DNA from: Akkermansiaceae bacterium
GTDB lineage: Bacteria; Verrucomicrobiota; Verrucomicrobiia; Verrucomicrobiales; Akkermansiaceae
Length of the DNA: 64,000 bases
Direction: 5' to 3'
NCBI GenBank assembly: GCA_905182405.1
Contig: CAJJBQ010000002.1
Coordinates: 2,032,483 to 2,096,482 of the forward strand
Shown piece after piece: positions 17,618 to 26,559 of this stretch. The position numbers and the translations under genes are program-made. Position 1 is the first letter of the stretch, and every line of letters begins with the position of its first letter. Below the pieces are notes generated by a model. That model worked only from the letters and a program-made list of their open reading frames with translations, did not search any database and was not told where the DNA came from.

Positions 17618-18097
17618 TTAGGGAACTCGGAACTTGTTGGTTAGCTGATTTGGATCCTCAGGATCCACCACAAGACGTCCTCCTGGAATGCCACGCACGT
17701 CCACTTCATTCCCTGTATAAGGATTCTTTACGAATCCTTTCCGCGTCGGGACTGCGGTAGGATACTTCGAAGGTTTCTTCTCAACGACGGGTGACTGGCC
17801 GGAAACTTCTGCGTCTTCTATCGCTTCCTGGGACGCAGATTCGTCTTCAAAAGGTGACTTTGGAAGAAGCTCTCGAAGCGGATCGCTCTTTTCCTCTGCG
17901 GCAAGACGCTTACGGTTCTCCTCTGCCTGGCGCTCTAGCTCGGTTTGCATCTGACCTCGGGGGTTTACCGCCTCCGCAGCGGGGATTAAGGCAGGATCCA
18001 TCGGAGGTCTATTGGGCGGGTAGGGAGAACAACTTACCAGAAAAACTCCTGTAAGGAGCATCGCGAGGAAATTGCGGAGTGAAATCAGGTCTTTCAT
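17618..18097 (-). CDS. Small proline- and glutamate-rich lipoprotein, unknown
   Basis: A 159-residue protein with a type II signal peptide: MKDLISLRNFLAMLLTGVFL, then VSC as lipobox, then SPYPPNRPPMDP. The rest is hydrophilic and probably disordered (Glu/Lys/Arg-rich, then SKYPTAVPTRKGFVKNPYTG). The C-terminal KNPYTGNEVDVRGIPGG-like segment resembles short tails in other verrucomicrobial lipoproteins, but I know no function. It stands alone upstream of tyrA with 60 bases between, and is divergent from the luxE-like gene, with about 70 bases to hold both promoters. Confidence 0.75.
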   Translation of the reverse strand: MKDLISLRNFLAMLLTGVFLVSCSPYPPNRPPMDPALIPAAEAVNPRGQMQTELERQAEENRKRLAAEEKSDPLRELLPKSPFEDESASQEAIEDAEVSGQSPVVEKKPSKYPTAVPTRKGFVKNPYTGNEVDVRGIPGGRLVVDPEDPNQLTNKFRVP

Positions 18098-18167
18098 GTC
18101 AGTAGTAGTTTTTATTAGAAATGTCGGGGATGAACTGACTTCTCGTTCATCGGTGGAATTCTCAAAG

Positions 18168-19205
18168 ATGTCAAGCCAGCAGCCCCAACTACCTCATCCA
18201 TTGACAAGCGAAATCGCTGGCTTCATTGCATCCAATCAATCTGAAGGATTTGACGAACTAATGCTTCGTTTATTCACGCATCAATTCGAAAAATGCCTTC
18301 CTTACCGCCAATTCGCTCGTTCGCTGGGAGTCGAGCCCACCTCAATCACCTACTGGCGAGAGATTCCCGCTATCCCCACCTCCGCCTTCAAGCTCGCCAA
18401 TCACCCGCTTTCATCCGGAGCCACCACCTTCCTCACCTCCGGCACCACCACTGAGATCAAAGGGGCGCATCACTTTCCTTCCACCACCCTCTATGACCTG
18501 GCCGCCCTCACTCATTGGAAATCCCGCTTTCCCGATCTCCCTCTCTCTTTCCTGAGCCCTCCTCCGGAAGAAAACCCCAGCTCCTCCCTCGTCCACATGT
18601 TCGAGCAACTCCACCAATCGCTTGATCCACAAAATACTTCCCCATTTTTGCTCCGCAACGACCAGTTCCACCTCGCTCCCCTCTTTCAGCTCAACCAACC
18701 CGTTATCCTCTCCGGAACCGCACTCGCTTTCCTCCACCTTCTCAAGTCCCACCAAGCGATCCCCCTTCCCAAAGGCTCACGACTCCTCGAAACAGGCGGC
18801 TACAAAGGCACCACCCACTCACTTTCAAAACCAAACTTCTACGCCGAACTCAGCACCTTCTTTAGCGTCCCAGATCATGACATTCATAACGAATACGGCA
18901 TGACCGAGCTCTCCTCCCAAGCCTATACCAATGGCGCGGACGGAACCCATCGTTTCCCCGATTGGTGCCGCTTTCAAATCATCTGTCCCGAAACCGGAAA
19001 GGAGCTGTCCCCTGGCGCAATCGGCTATCTCCAGATCCACGATCTCGCCAACCTCCACAGCGTCGCCGCGATCCGCACCCAAGACTTTGCCTCCGCTCAT
19101 CCCGATGGCTCCTTCACCCTCCTTGGCCGCGACCCCGGAGCCCTTCCGCGCGGATGCTCCCGCTCCATCGATGACTCCCTCAGCCCCAATTCTCAAATTT
19201 CGTGA
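18168..19205 (+). CDS. LuxE-like acyl-protein synthetase
   Basis: A 345-residue protein of the LuxE/acyl-protein synthetase family, part of the ANL adenylating fold. LuxE activates a fatty acid with ATP and passes it to LuxC. It shows the ATP-binding loop FLTSGTTTEIKGAHHFP, RLLETGGYKG near residue 205 and NEYGMTELSSQAY near 240. The start at 18168 was chosen because the upstream frame (to 18072) would overlap the divergent lipoprotein gene and is not protein-like. The stop overlaps the next gene by GTGA. No luciferase genes are nearby, so the pair probably activates and reduces a carboxylic acid for another purpose. Confidence 0.85.
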   Translation: MSSQQPQLPHPLTSEIAGFIASNQSEGFDELMLRLFTHQFEKCLPYRQFARSLGVEPTSITYWREIPAIPTSAFKLANHPLSSGATTFLTSGTTTEIKGAHHFPSTTLYDLAALTHWKSRFPDLPLSFLSPPPEENPSSSLVHMFEQLHQSLDPQNTSPFLLRNDQFHLAPLFQLNQPVILSGTALAFLHLLKSHQAIPLPKGSRLLETGGYKGTTHSLSKPNFYAELSTFFSVPDHDIHNEYGMTELSSQAYTNGADGTHRFPDWCRFQIICPETGKELSPGAIGYLQIHDLANLHSVAAIRTQDFASAHPDGSFTLLGRDPGALPRGCSRSIDDSLSPNSQIS

Positions 19206-20251
19206 GTAACTCTCAGATCTCAAATCTCACCCACCTCGCCCAAGCCGCCCCCCTCTTCGAGCCCTTCACTGGAGTTTTCGATGAAGCCGCCCTGCGCCAG
19301 TGGATAAAAGACGAACTCACTCCCCTTCCGAACACCCGCTTTCTCCCTCCGGAAAACATCGTCCACATCATCTCCGGCAACACCCCCCATGCCGCCTTCC
19401 AATCTCTCCTCGCCGGCCTCCTGCTCGGGGTGAAAAATCGACTCAAGCTCCCCTCCGAAACACTCCTCGATTTCGAAACATCACTCGCCCAACTCCCTTC
19501 CGAACTTCAAGCGCTCATCGAAACCTCCCGCGAGCTCCCCGATCACTGGATCTCCGAAGCCGGAGCCCTCATCGTCTACGGGAGTGATTCCACCATCCGA
19601 CACTTCCGCTCGCTCGCCCCTCTCGAAATTCCCTTCGTGGCCCACGGCCATCGCCTCGGCATCGCCCTTATTGAGGTCCCATCCGAAGAAGCCGCCCGCC
19701 TCGCCGCCAAGGACATTGGCGAGTTTGATCAAAATGGCTGCCTCTCGCTGCAAACCATCTTTGTCGAAAATCCACACGATTTTGCCCCTCTCCTCGCCAC
19801 CGCAATGGCTGACTACGAAAAGGCCCACCCGCGCGCCGACCTCGGCCCATCCGAACACGGCGCCATCAGCAACCTCCGGCACGAAACCCTCTACCTCGCC
19901 GCTCAAGAGCCTAAAAAACACCACCTCTGGCACAGCGAAAAATCCACCGCCTGGACCATCGTCTTTCAAGACACCCCGGAAATCACCTCCTCCCCCGGCA
20001 ACCGCACCGTATTCCTCAAGCCAATGGCACAATGGCCAGGCCAAAGGAGCCGAGGCGTCCCGCCCCGATCATTTCAAAACTTCATCTCTCAAATCGCCCT
20101 CCATCCCTTCCAGGAACGCGACGACCTCCCCTCGCCACGCATCTTTCCCCTGGGCCAAGCCCAGCGCCCACCCTTCGCCTGGGCCCACGATGGGATTCTT
20201 CCCCTACGCTCTCTCGTCCGAGTGCAGACTTCCGACTCTCCCACCTCATGA
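19202..20251 (+). CDS. LuxC-like acyl-CoA/acyl-protein reductase
   Basis: A 349-residue member of the LuxC reductase family (aldehyde dehydrogenase fold), which reduces an acyl thioester to the aldehyde using NADPH. The catalytic cysteine sits in FDQNGCLSLQTIFVE, about Cys180, and the cofactor-binding region contains HIISGNTPHAAFQSLLAG. It starts with GTG inside the luxE-like stop (GTGA), indicating coupled translation. The C terminus appears slightly short compared with LuxC (about 480 aa), as is usual for non-luminous homologues. With its LuxE-like partner it could form a two-subunit fatty acid reductase; the substrate is unknown. Confidence 0.85.
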   Translation: MSNSQISNLTHLAQAAPLFEPFTGVFDEAALRQWIKDELTPLPNTRFLPPENIVHIISGNTPHAAFQSLLAGLLLGVKNRLKLPSETLLDFETSLAQLPSELQALIETSRELPDHWISEAGALIVYGSDSTIRHFRSLAPLEIPFVAHGHRLGIALIEVPSEEAARLAAKDIGEFDQNGCLSLQTIFVENPHDFAPLLATAMADYEKAHPRADLGPSEHGAISNLRHETLYLAAQEPKKHHLWHSEKSTAWTIVFQDTPEITSSPGNRTVFLKPMAQWPGQRSRGVPPRSFQNFISQIALHPFQERDDLPSPRIFPLGQAQRPPFAWAHDGILPLRSLVRVQTSDSPTS

Positions 20252-20347
20252 TTGAAGATCTCTGATAACGACTCTTCCCCCTCCCTCGTCAGTCCGACTG
20301 AAGCATTTGCAACAAATGACGCTTTCTTCCCGTATCGAGCGGTTCCC

Positions 20348-21784
20348 ATGAAATATCTCTCTTTCTTCCTCCCCGCTCTTCTCCTCGCCTCCACGCTCTC
20401 CAGTCAGGCCCTTCGCAAAAACCCCACCTGGAACAAGCAAACAAAGTCCCAACCCGATGCCCAAGCCGGTGGCTGGTTCATCAATCTCGGCATCACCGGA
20501 GCTCGCGCCAAGATCACCCTTGAAAAGCCGAAAGAATTCGAAGTCGCCTTTGTCTTCCCCGACACTCCTGCTCACGCAAAAATCCTTCCCGGCGACCGCA
20601 TAACCGGCGTCAACGGCCGCTCGTTTTCCGAACCCCACAAGTTCGGATACGGCCCCAAGTTCTTCGGCTACGAAGGCCCCATACTGGAGCTCGGCAAAGC
20701 CCTCGACTCCAACAGCGGAACAATCACCCTCCAATTCATCCGCGGCGGCAAGCCCCTCGCGACCACCCTGGAGCTCCCCAAAAAACACCGCTCCTTTTCC
20801 AAGACCTTCCCCTACGACTGTCCCAAAACCGACCGCATCCTCAAAGAAGCCCACACCTACCTCCTCGGCAAACAACGCCCCGACGGACTCTGGAGCAGCC
20901 GCCCCGATGCCAACGCCTTCGCCGCCCTCACCCTCCTCGGATCCGGCCAAAAAGATCACCTCCCCGCCGTCAAAAAATCCGTCAAAAAAATGGCCGCTTC
21001 CACTAATGATGAGATCGACTACGGCGGCCTCGACTGCTGGAAATACACCCTGTACGGCACCACTCTCTCCGAATACTACCTCCTCACCCGCGAGAAATGG
21101 GTCCTCCCCGAACTCGAGGAGATAAAGAGTTGGCTCCTTCAAGCCCAATTCGTCAACGGCGGCTGGGGACACCGGCCCAAGAACAAACCCGGCGGAAATG
21201 GCTACGGCGCCATCAACTGCATCACCATGCAGGCCAAGCTCGCCTTCGCCCTCATGATGCGCTGCGGCCTCGACGTCCCCGCCGCCAACTTCCGCGCCAC
21301 CCACGACTTCGTCGCAAAAGGCACCAACGACATCGGCTACGTTTGGTATAAAGACGGAGGCCGCCAAAACCCCAGCTACGCCGACATGGGCCGCACCGGC
21401 ATCACCGCCCTCGCCCATCACATCAGCCCCGTCGGAGGAAAAGAATACCGCGACTTCGCCCGCCTCACTGCCAGCTGCATCGGCAGCTTCCCCAAAACCT
21501 TCCCCGACACCCACGGCTCCCCACTCTTGGGCCTCGCCTGGACCGGACTCGGTGCCCTCGCGGATCCCAAGGAATTCCGCAAACTCATGGACTACAACCG
21601 CTGGCATTTCGCCCTCGCTCTCACCCCTGAAGGCAATTTTTACTACCAGCCAAACCGCGACAACAACTCGCAGGACTACTCAGCCGACCCGCGCCTCAAC
21701 GCCACCGCCGCCAATGCCCTCGTCCTCAGCGCAAAATTCAAAGTCCTCCAAATCACCGGCGCAAAACCTCTCGTCCTGAAATAG
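20348..21784 (+). CDS. Exported PDZ plus alpha-toroid (squalene-cyclase-fold) protein
   Basis: A 478-residue exported protein. The start is put at 20348 because it opens a signal peptide (MKYLSFFLPALLLASTLSSQ); the frame upstream overlaps no gene but is not signal-like. After the signal comes a PDZ-type domain (FVFPDTPAHAKILPGDRITGVNG) around residues 70-140. From about residue 165 the rest is helical repeats with QRPDGLWSSRPDANAFAALTLL and NGGWGHRPKNKPGG, like the alpha/alpha toroid of prenyltransferases and squalene cyclases; it resembles the DUF6288 group of PVC bacteria. The DxDD cyclase motif is not evident, so a catalytic role is unclear. It lies 96 bases after luxC on the same strand. 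Confidence 0.8.
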   Translation: MKYLSFFLPALLLASTLSSQALRKNPTWNKQTKSQPDAQAGGWFINLGITGARAKITLEKPKEFEVAFVFPDTPAHAKILPGDRITGVNGRSFSEPHKFGYGPKFFGYEGPILELGKALDSNSGTITLQFIRGGKPLATTLELPKKHRSFSKTFPYDCPKTDRILKEAHTYLLGKQRPDGLWSSRPDANAFAALTLLGSGQKDHLPAVKKSVKKMAASTNDEIDYGGLDCWKYTLYGTTLSEYYLLTREKWVLPELEEIKSWLLQAQFVNGGWGHRPKNKPGGNGYGAINCITMQAKLAFALMMRCGLDVPAANFRATHDFVAKGTNDIGYVWYKDGGRQNPSYADMGRTGITALAHHISPVGGKEYRDFARLTASCIGSFPKTFPDTHGSPLLGLAWTGLGALADPKEFRKLMDYNRWHFALALTPEGNFYYQPNRDNNSQDYSADPRLNATAANALVLSAKFKVLQITGAKPLVLK

Positions 21785-21800
21785 GACCCGAGCGGGATTC

Positions 21801-22082
21801 TCATTTATCATCCCTCTTCACCACCTCGTAGGCAATCCGCAGAAAAAATAAGCCAATCACTCCCGCAACCACCGCGAGAAACGAAGTCGTGCTTCCTCCA
21901 TCGCCACATTCCCCGCTCATCGCCAGCGAGGAACCTCCCCGTGGATATCTGCCTCCCACTGCCACTGCTCCTCCTATAATCACAGGACGGCACCAAAACA
22001 GGGCAACCGCAACCAACAAACCCCTGAAATCGGGGCCCCACCTCCGGTAAATATCCTCAAGAAATTTCTCAGCATCCTTCAA
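21801..22082 (-). CDS. Small membrane protein, hypothetical
   Basis: A possible 93-residue protein starting with TTG at 22082 (MKDAEKFLEDIYRRWG). It has two hydrophobic segments, LLVAVALFWCRPVIIGGAV and SFLAVVAGVIGLFFLRIAY, separated by a Gly/Ser-rich loop with two cysteines, and ends in a charged tail (EVVKRDDK). A GAGGG lies about 10 bases before the TTG. It is convergent with the toroid protein gene. The hydrophobic pattern and charged ends look real, but the TTG start and lack of known family keep confidence moderate. Confidence 0.45.
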   Translation of the reverse strand: MKDAEKFLEDIYRRWGPDFRGLLVAVALFWCRPVIIGGAVAVGGRYPRGGSSLAMSGECGDGGSTTSFLAVVAGVIGLFFLRIAYEVVKRDDK

Positions 22083-22152
22083 GATTCATAAATCCCTCAA
22101 AGAATTCCATCCAGAGAAACCCCACCCGTCCGCCGTAGCCCGAAGGAGGATC

Positions 22153-22180
22153 AATCCTGTTTATCCGTGGTTTAAAATCC
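22153..22180. repeat. Degenerate CCACGGAT-type intergenic repeat, copy 1
   Basis: On the minus strand the stretch contains TTAAACCACGGATAAACAGG. A related sequence, AACCACGGATGGATGAAA, lies at 23738-23757 on the same strand sense. Repeats built on ACCACGGAT are, from memory, common between genes in verrucomicrobial and planctomycete genomes. The two copies flank the helical repeat protein gene. Confidence 0.4.
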
Positions 22181-22184
22181 CGCT

Positions 22185-23570
22185 CTAGCGCCCTCCCCGA
22201 GGTCCTCCCCGGCCGAAATCTCCTCCCCGGCCGCGTTGTTGCTCCGTGATCTGCTGCACCGATTCCTCGGGTAACCCACTCGACGCAATCCACGCCTCCG
22301 CGGCCGCTTTATCGCTCCGATACCAATCCTGCGCCACTTCCACCACGGTGTCCTGACGCATCTCCTCGTTCGCGATCGTCCCCGCCCACTCCATCGCGGT
22401 CACCGGGTTTTCTCTTGAAATTCGAGTCGCATAAGCTTCCGTCGCCGAATCCCGCTCCGGCGATGCCACCAGATTACCTAAATATTCTCCCGCTGCGGTA
22501 GGATCCTCGCGAGCCCAAGTCTCCATCGCCTCTTCATAAGCTTCAGCCTTCGTCTTACCCGAGAGCTGGTCCGCCCACTCAAGAACCGCCTCCGGATCCT
22601 CACGCGACCACGAATCAGCCAATCGGCCCACCGCACGCGCGGCGGAATCATCATCTCCGTACTTCACCAGCCATTCGGCCGTCGCCTCACGATCATCCTG
22701 CATCAGCTCCATCGTCACCCGGGTCAGCGCCCCCGACTTTAAATCCGGATCTGCAACCGAGTCCACCCAGCTCTTCGCCGCATCATCTCCTTGCTCGAGC
22801 ATCTCGCCCGCAATCATCCCCATATACATTTCCTGAGCCCGGTTGTTTTCGCCCTCCTTCGGCAAGCCCTGCACAAAGGACATCGCTTCATCCACGCCAT
22901 TCACCAACAAGCCCTGGATCACCCCTAAACCAGCAAAACCCTTCTGCCGATCATCCTCGATCGTGTCCAGATAAGCAGTCGCAGCCGCGCCATCTACTGT
23001 CGCCCAACCGGAGAGCGCTCCCATCATCTCACTGGCCAAACTACCACGGCCACCTCGACGATCATTCCCTTCGCTTGCTTCCGCAACTTCCTTCAAGGCC
23101 GCCATCGCCCCCGCGCCATCGATCCGGCCCCAGGCATTCGCCAAAAGTCGAAGTTCGTTATCGCCCGCGCGTCCGAAAGGACCTCCGCCGCGGTTCTCAC
23201 GAAGCGCCAAAAAGGCATCCTTCGCGTTATCCGCCGTTAAATTTTCAAGCAAGGCCGCCAGCATCTTCTGCCGCAACAAAGGATCATTCACCTCCGACAT
23301 CTCCTTAATCGCCGCCTGCATATCCGCCGACGAAATCTTACCGCCCGTCAAAAACCGAGCCACAAACTCATCCTCTGGCCTCAATTCCACGCCACCACCG
23401 CCTCCGCGCATTCCCTTGTTCACAGAGCGCTCGCCCGCATTCATCATCGACTTCTTCTCACCTCCCGCGTCCTGGCTCAAATCATCACCGGAAGGACGAA
23501 CGATCCATCCCAAACCGAAAGCAGAAGCAGCCGTCACGGCCAACAAAGAAACAAGAGTCGCATTTTTCAT
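22185..23570 (-). CDS. Exported helical-repeat protein with Gly/Arg tail
   Basis: A 461-residue protein with an N-terminal hydrophobic anchor or signal (MKNATLVSLLAVTAASAFGL). From about residue 75 to 440 it is a chain of ~35-residue helical repeats carrying a recurring 'W-x-x-x-DP-x-A' pattern: WSREDPEAVLEWADQL, WAREDPTAAGEYL, ISRENPVTAMEWAG. The protein ends in an Arg/Gly tail (RGRGGDFGRGGPRGGR). This repeat type is widespread in Verrucomicrobiota but uncharacterised. It is probably a periplasmic or cell-wall scaffold; no catalytic residues are visible. It is a single gene on the minus strand. Confidence 0.85.
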   Translation of the reverse strand: MKNATLVSLLAVTAASAFGLGWIVRPSGDDLSQDAGGEKKSMMNAGERSVNKGMRGGGGGVELRPEDEFVARFLTGGKISSADMQAAIKEMSEVNDPLLRQKMLAALLENLTADNAKDAFLALRENRGGGPFGRAGDNELRLLANAWGRIDGAGAMAALKEVAEASEGNDRRGGRGSLASEMMGALSGWATVDGAAATAYLDTIEDDRQKGFAGLGVIQGLLVNGVDEAMSFVQGLPKEGENNRAQEMYMGMIAGEMLEQGDDAAKSWVDSVADPDLKSGALTRVTMELMQDDREATAEWLVKYGDDDSAARAVGRLADSWSREDPEAVLEWADQLSGKTKAEAYEEAMETWAREDPTAAGEYLGNLVASPERDSATEAYATRISRENPVTAMEWAGTIANEEMRQDTVVEVAQDWYRSDKAAAEAWIASSGLPEESVQQITEQQRGRGGDFGRGGPRGGR

Positions 23571-23737
23571 AATATCTTCAGTTGTAAAGCATTCTAGATG
23601 CGTTTTAAGAAACCCTCGAGTTCTCCAAAAGTTGCAAATTTTCTTTCAACCCACCTCAACCAAGCCTCAAACCTTGGTCTTCGTCATCTCCCTCTGCTTT
23701 TTCGGTGGTCAAACCCTCAACCACGCCATCCTATTAA

Positions 23738-23757
23738 TTTCATCCATCCGTGGTTCA
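23738..23757. repeat. Degenerate CCACGGAT-type intergenic repeat, copy 2
   Basis: Reverse complement of the sequence around TCCATCCGTGGTT; it shares the core ACCACGGAT with the copy at 22153-22180. Too short and diverged to assign to a named repeat family. Confidence 0.35.
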
Positions 23758-23806
23758 TCAACTTAACTCTTCTCACCTCCCAGCCCATTTGCAAAGCTTA
23801 CCACTA

Positions 23807-25066
23807 ATGAAATTTCTCCTCATCCCCCTCTCCCTCCTTCTCTCACTCTCCCCCCTCACCGCCAAGGAATCCCTCTCAAAACCACTCCCCACCGCCAAGC
23901 CCGAGGACCTTGGCATGTCCACCGACGCCCTCGCTAAAATCGACCCCGCCGTCGAAAAACTCATCGCCGATAAAAAACTCGTCGGTGGCTCCGTCCTCGT
24001 GCTCCGCAGAGGCCACATCGTCTACCAAAAGCAATTCGGCCTCGCCAACCGACGCACCAAAGCCCCCGTCAAAAAGAACACCATCTTCCGCATCTACTCC
24101 ATGTCCAAGGGCATCACCTCGGCCGCCACCATGATGCTCTACGAAGAAGGCAAACTCGACCTCGACGACCCCATCTCCAAGCACCTCCCCGAGTTTAAAA
24201 ACCTCACCGTCTGGCAGAAAAACAGCGACCCCGTCCCAGCCAAACCCGCTCCAACCATCCGCGACCTCCTTCGCCACACCGCCGGATTCTCCTACGGCTG
24301 GGGAGGCCACCCCGTCGATAAACTCTACGGCAAAGCCAAGCCCCTCGACCGCGATAAATCCCTCGCCGAGATGACCCAGGCCGCCTCCGGTATCCCCCTC
24401 CTCTACCAACCTGGCTCCCAATGGGTCTACGGCATCAATACCGACATCCTCGGCCGCGTCATCGAAGCCGCCTCCGGTCAAACCTTCGCCGACTTCCTCC
24501 AGGAACGCCTCTTCACCCCCCTCAACATGCCCGACACCGGCTTCCACGTCCCCGCCGAAAAAGCAGCGCGTCTCTCCGATGTCTTCGGCGCCAAAGTCGG
24601 CTTCCTCATGAACTTCGAAAAGGCCGAAGACTCTCTCTTCCTCCAGAAACCCACCCAGCAATCCGGCGGCGGCGGCCTCCTCTCCACCATCACCGACTAC
24701 GCCCGCTTCCTCCAAATGATCGCCAACGGCGGCACCTTACAGGGCAAACAATACCTCAAAACGGAAAGCGTCAAACTCATGAGCACCAACCAGCTCCCGG
24801 CCGCTATCAAAGCCATCTCCATGGGCGATGAAATGCGCCACGGCACCGGCTTCGGACTCGGCTTCTCGGTCCGCACCGCCTCAGACAAGCGCTGGGACAA
24901 AGACGCCCCCCTAGGGGAATTCGGCTGGGGCGGCATGGCCTCCACCCACTACTGGATCTCCCCCAAGCACGACCTCGTCGTCGTCACCATGGAGCAAACC
25001 CTTCCCTACAACTGGAACTTAGAAAAAGACCTCAAACCCCTCATCTATCAAGCCATCAGCAAATAG
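23807..25066 (+). CDS. Secreted serine hydrolase, class C beta-lactamase fold
   Basis: A 419-residue protein with a signal peptide (MKFLLIPLSLLLSLSPLTA). The S-x-x-K nucleophile motif is in RIYSMSKGITSAATMM near residue 100. The second motif lies in QWVYGINTDILGRVIE near residue 210 and the KTG-equivalent is GWGGMASTHYW near the C terminus. RDLLRHTAGFSYGWGG is the usual conserved segment. Such proteins are esterases, peptidases or transesterases more often than beta-lactamases. The start was placed at 23807 because the upstream codons from 23750 are not signal-like. Codons here are strongly C-ending, matching the toroid gene and differing from the 27-45 kb island. Confidence 0.9.
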   Translation: MKFLLIPLSLLLSLSPLTAKESLSKPLPTAKPEDLGMSTDALAKIDPAVEKLIADKKLVGGSVLVLRRGHIVYQKQFGLANRRTKAPVKKNTIFRIYSMSKGITSAATMMLYEEGKLDLDDPISKHLPEFKNLTVWQKNSDPVPAKPAPTIRDLLRHTAGFSYGWGGHPVDKLYGKAKPLDRDKSLAEMTQAASGIPLLYQPGSQWVYGINTDILGRVIEAASGQTFADFLQERLFTPLNMPDTGFHVPAEKAARLSDVFGAKVGFLMNFEKAEDSLFLQKPTQQSGGGGLLSTITDYARFLQMIANGGTLQGKQYLKTESVKLMSTNQLPAAIKAISMGDEMRHGTGFGLGFSVRTASDKRWDKDAPLGEFGWGGMASTHYWISPKHDLVVVTMEQTLPYNWNLEKDLKPLIYQAISK

Positions 25067-25119
25067 CCAGTATCGCAAACCTTCCCCGTCAATTCCCATT
25101 CCCAAAAAACCGTCAATTC

Positions 25120-25480
25120 TCATTCGAGTAGCATCCGGATCTTATCCAATTGAAAATTTACCTCTCCGGGGTTGGGCTGAAGATAAAACCGCGCCGGCCC
25201 AAGGCTCAGAAGGCTATTCTTTTTAAACCGGGGAACCGCCGTCTTTAGATTCTTCTTCAAGGGCTCATTCCAATCGGCCAGTTGGTCGTCCCGAAGGGCA
25301 TGCTCCGTTTTGTAAACTTCCTCGAGCAGCTTGTTCTATTTCAGAACAAGCCCGTAACGAGAGAGTCGGATATACCAATACATGCTCGTAAAAATATTGA
25401 GAGACATCCCTCGCGATCTTAACCCAGTGGTCATCTTTGAGATCCTTGCCCGGCAGGATCTGATTCCTCCGCTGCTCCGC
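25120..25480 (-). pseudogene. Decayed gene remnant, family unknown
   Basis: The minus strand encodes protein-like sequence in two frames. One frame reads NQILPGKDLKDDHWVKIARD and on to SQYFYEHV. The next continues SMYWYIRLSRYGLVLK, then an in-frame TAG at a likely tyrosine codon, then NKLLEEVYKTEHALRDDQLA ... and ends LDKIRMLLE with TGA at 25120. At least one frameshift and one nonsense mutation are therefore needed to restore a protein. I cannot name the family. The region is otherwise the gene-free gap between the hydrolase and the DMT transporter. Confidence 0.55.
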
Positions 25481-25500
25481 GCTTCACGGGTGCCTATGTG

Positions 25501-26412
25501 TCAGGCTTTACGGTCCCGTTCAGCTTGAGCTCTACCTTTATTCTTCCGAAGCTCGGGCACGATCTCGACTAGCAGCATGGCGGATAACATCAGGGCGCAG
25601 CCGAGGTAGCCAACGAATCCGATGCGTTCGCTGAGGATCAGGGCTCCGAACAGAGCTGCGAAGAAGGCTTCCGAGGAGAGGAAGATCGCAGCCTGTGGGG
25701 AGGTGGTGTGGCGCTGAGCGATTGCTTGGAGCGTGAAGGCAACGCCGCTCGAGAAGATACCGGCGAACAGGATCTCATTGGTTGCTAACCGAATTGCAAC
25801 CCAATCGAATGGCTCGAACACCAAGGCGACGGCGAGAGCTAAAACGGCGCAGACGGCGAACTGGATTGCGGAGAGTGCGAGCGGTCGTCCGGTTCGCTTA
25901 CCGAATTTTCCGATCAGGATGACTTGGATCGCCCAGAACACGGCGCAGAGGATCGTCAGGAGATCGCCTTTACTAAGTGTCAAAAGATCGCCCCCACTGA
26001 GAAGAAAGATACCAGTCAAGGAGAGCAGGGCACCGGGCCAGACGATGCCGTGGGGCATTTCCCGCAAGAAAAGGACGGCGATAATCGGGGTGAAGACGAC
26101 ATACAGGCCAGTGAGGAAGCCGGAATTGGTCACGGTGGTGGTCAGCAATCCCGTCTGCTGCGAGGCCATGCCAAGAAACAGAATCACTCCGATCCACAGG
26201 AGTCCGTTCAAGCCCTGTTTGTCGAGCGGTCGCTCGGTGCTGCGTGCCTCGCGTAGAGCGAAAGGGAGGACAACGACGGTGGCGAGAGCAAAGCGGAGCC
26301 CGATAAAAAGAAAGGGGCCGATGGCTTTCATCGCACTGGATTGGGCGACGAAGCCCATCCCCCAGATTGCTCCTGCAAAAAGCAGGATTAAGTTCGCTTG
26401 AGTTCTTGGCAT
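25501..26412 (-). CDS. DMT family (EamA) inner-membrane transporter
   Basis: A 303-residue protein with about ten hydrophobic helices in two five-helix halves, as in EamA/RhaT drug/metabolite exporters. The first half opens with NLILLFAGAIWGMGFVAQ; the second includes GDLLTILCAVFWAIQVILIG and the conserved SGVAFTLQAIAQRHT and FLSSEAFFAALFGALIL. It ends with a basic tail (ELRKNKGRAQAERDRKA). The substrate cannot be told. It is a single gene between two decayed regions. Confidence 0.92.
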   Translation of the reverse strand: MPRTQANLILLFAGAIWGMGFVAQSSAMKAIGPFLFIGLRFALATVVVLPFALREARSTERPLDKQGLNGLLWIGVILFLGMASQQTGLLTTTVTNSGFLTGLYVVFTPIIAVLFLREMPHGIVWPGALLSLTGIFLLSGGDLLTLSKGDLLTILCAVFWAIQVILIGKFGKRTGRPLALSAIQFAVCAVLALAVALVFEPFDWVAIRLATNEILFAGIFSSGVAFTLQAIAQRHTTSPQAAIFLSSEAFFAALFGALILSERIGFVGYLGCALMLSAMLLVEIVPELRKNKGRAQAERDRKA

Positions 26413-26559
26413 GGGTCGAAAGTTCTATGGCTCGCTCCTCTAAATGTCAGATAATTTGAATTAGGACAATTGCGACTTCATCCCATCCCCCACGCGAGAG
26501 CTTTCTCGATGGACTCCGATGCTTTGATTGGACAGGCATATTTCACCATTCTCATTCCC

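Noticed and set aside
19481..20044. Long minus-strand frame opposite luxC
   Set aside because: It is Gly/Val/Glu-rich, mirrors the C-ending codons of luxC and has no family features; it is the antisense shadow of luxC.
20246..21607. 453-codon minus-strand frame opposite the toroid protein
   Set aside because: Antisense shadow created by strong C-ending codon bias; the composition (Gly/Val/Glu/Ala only) is not protein-like.
23876..24715. 279-codon minus-strand frame opposite the serine hydrolase
   Set aside because: Same codon-bias artefact; the hydrolase on the plus strand has a signal peptide and active-site motifs.
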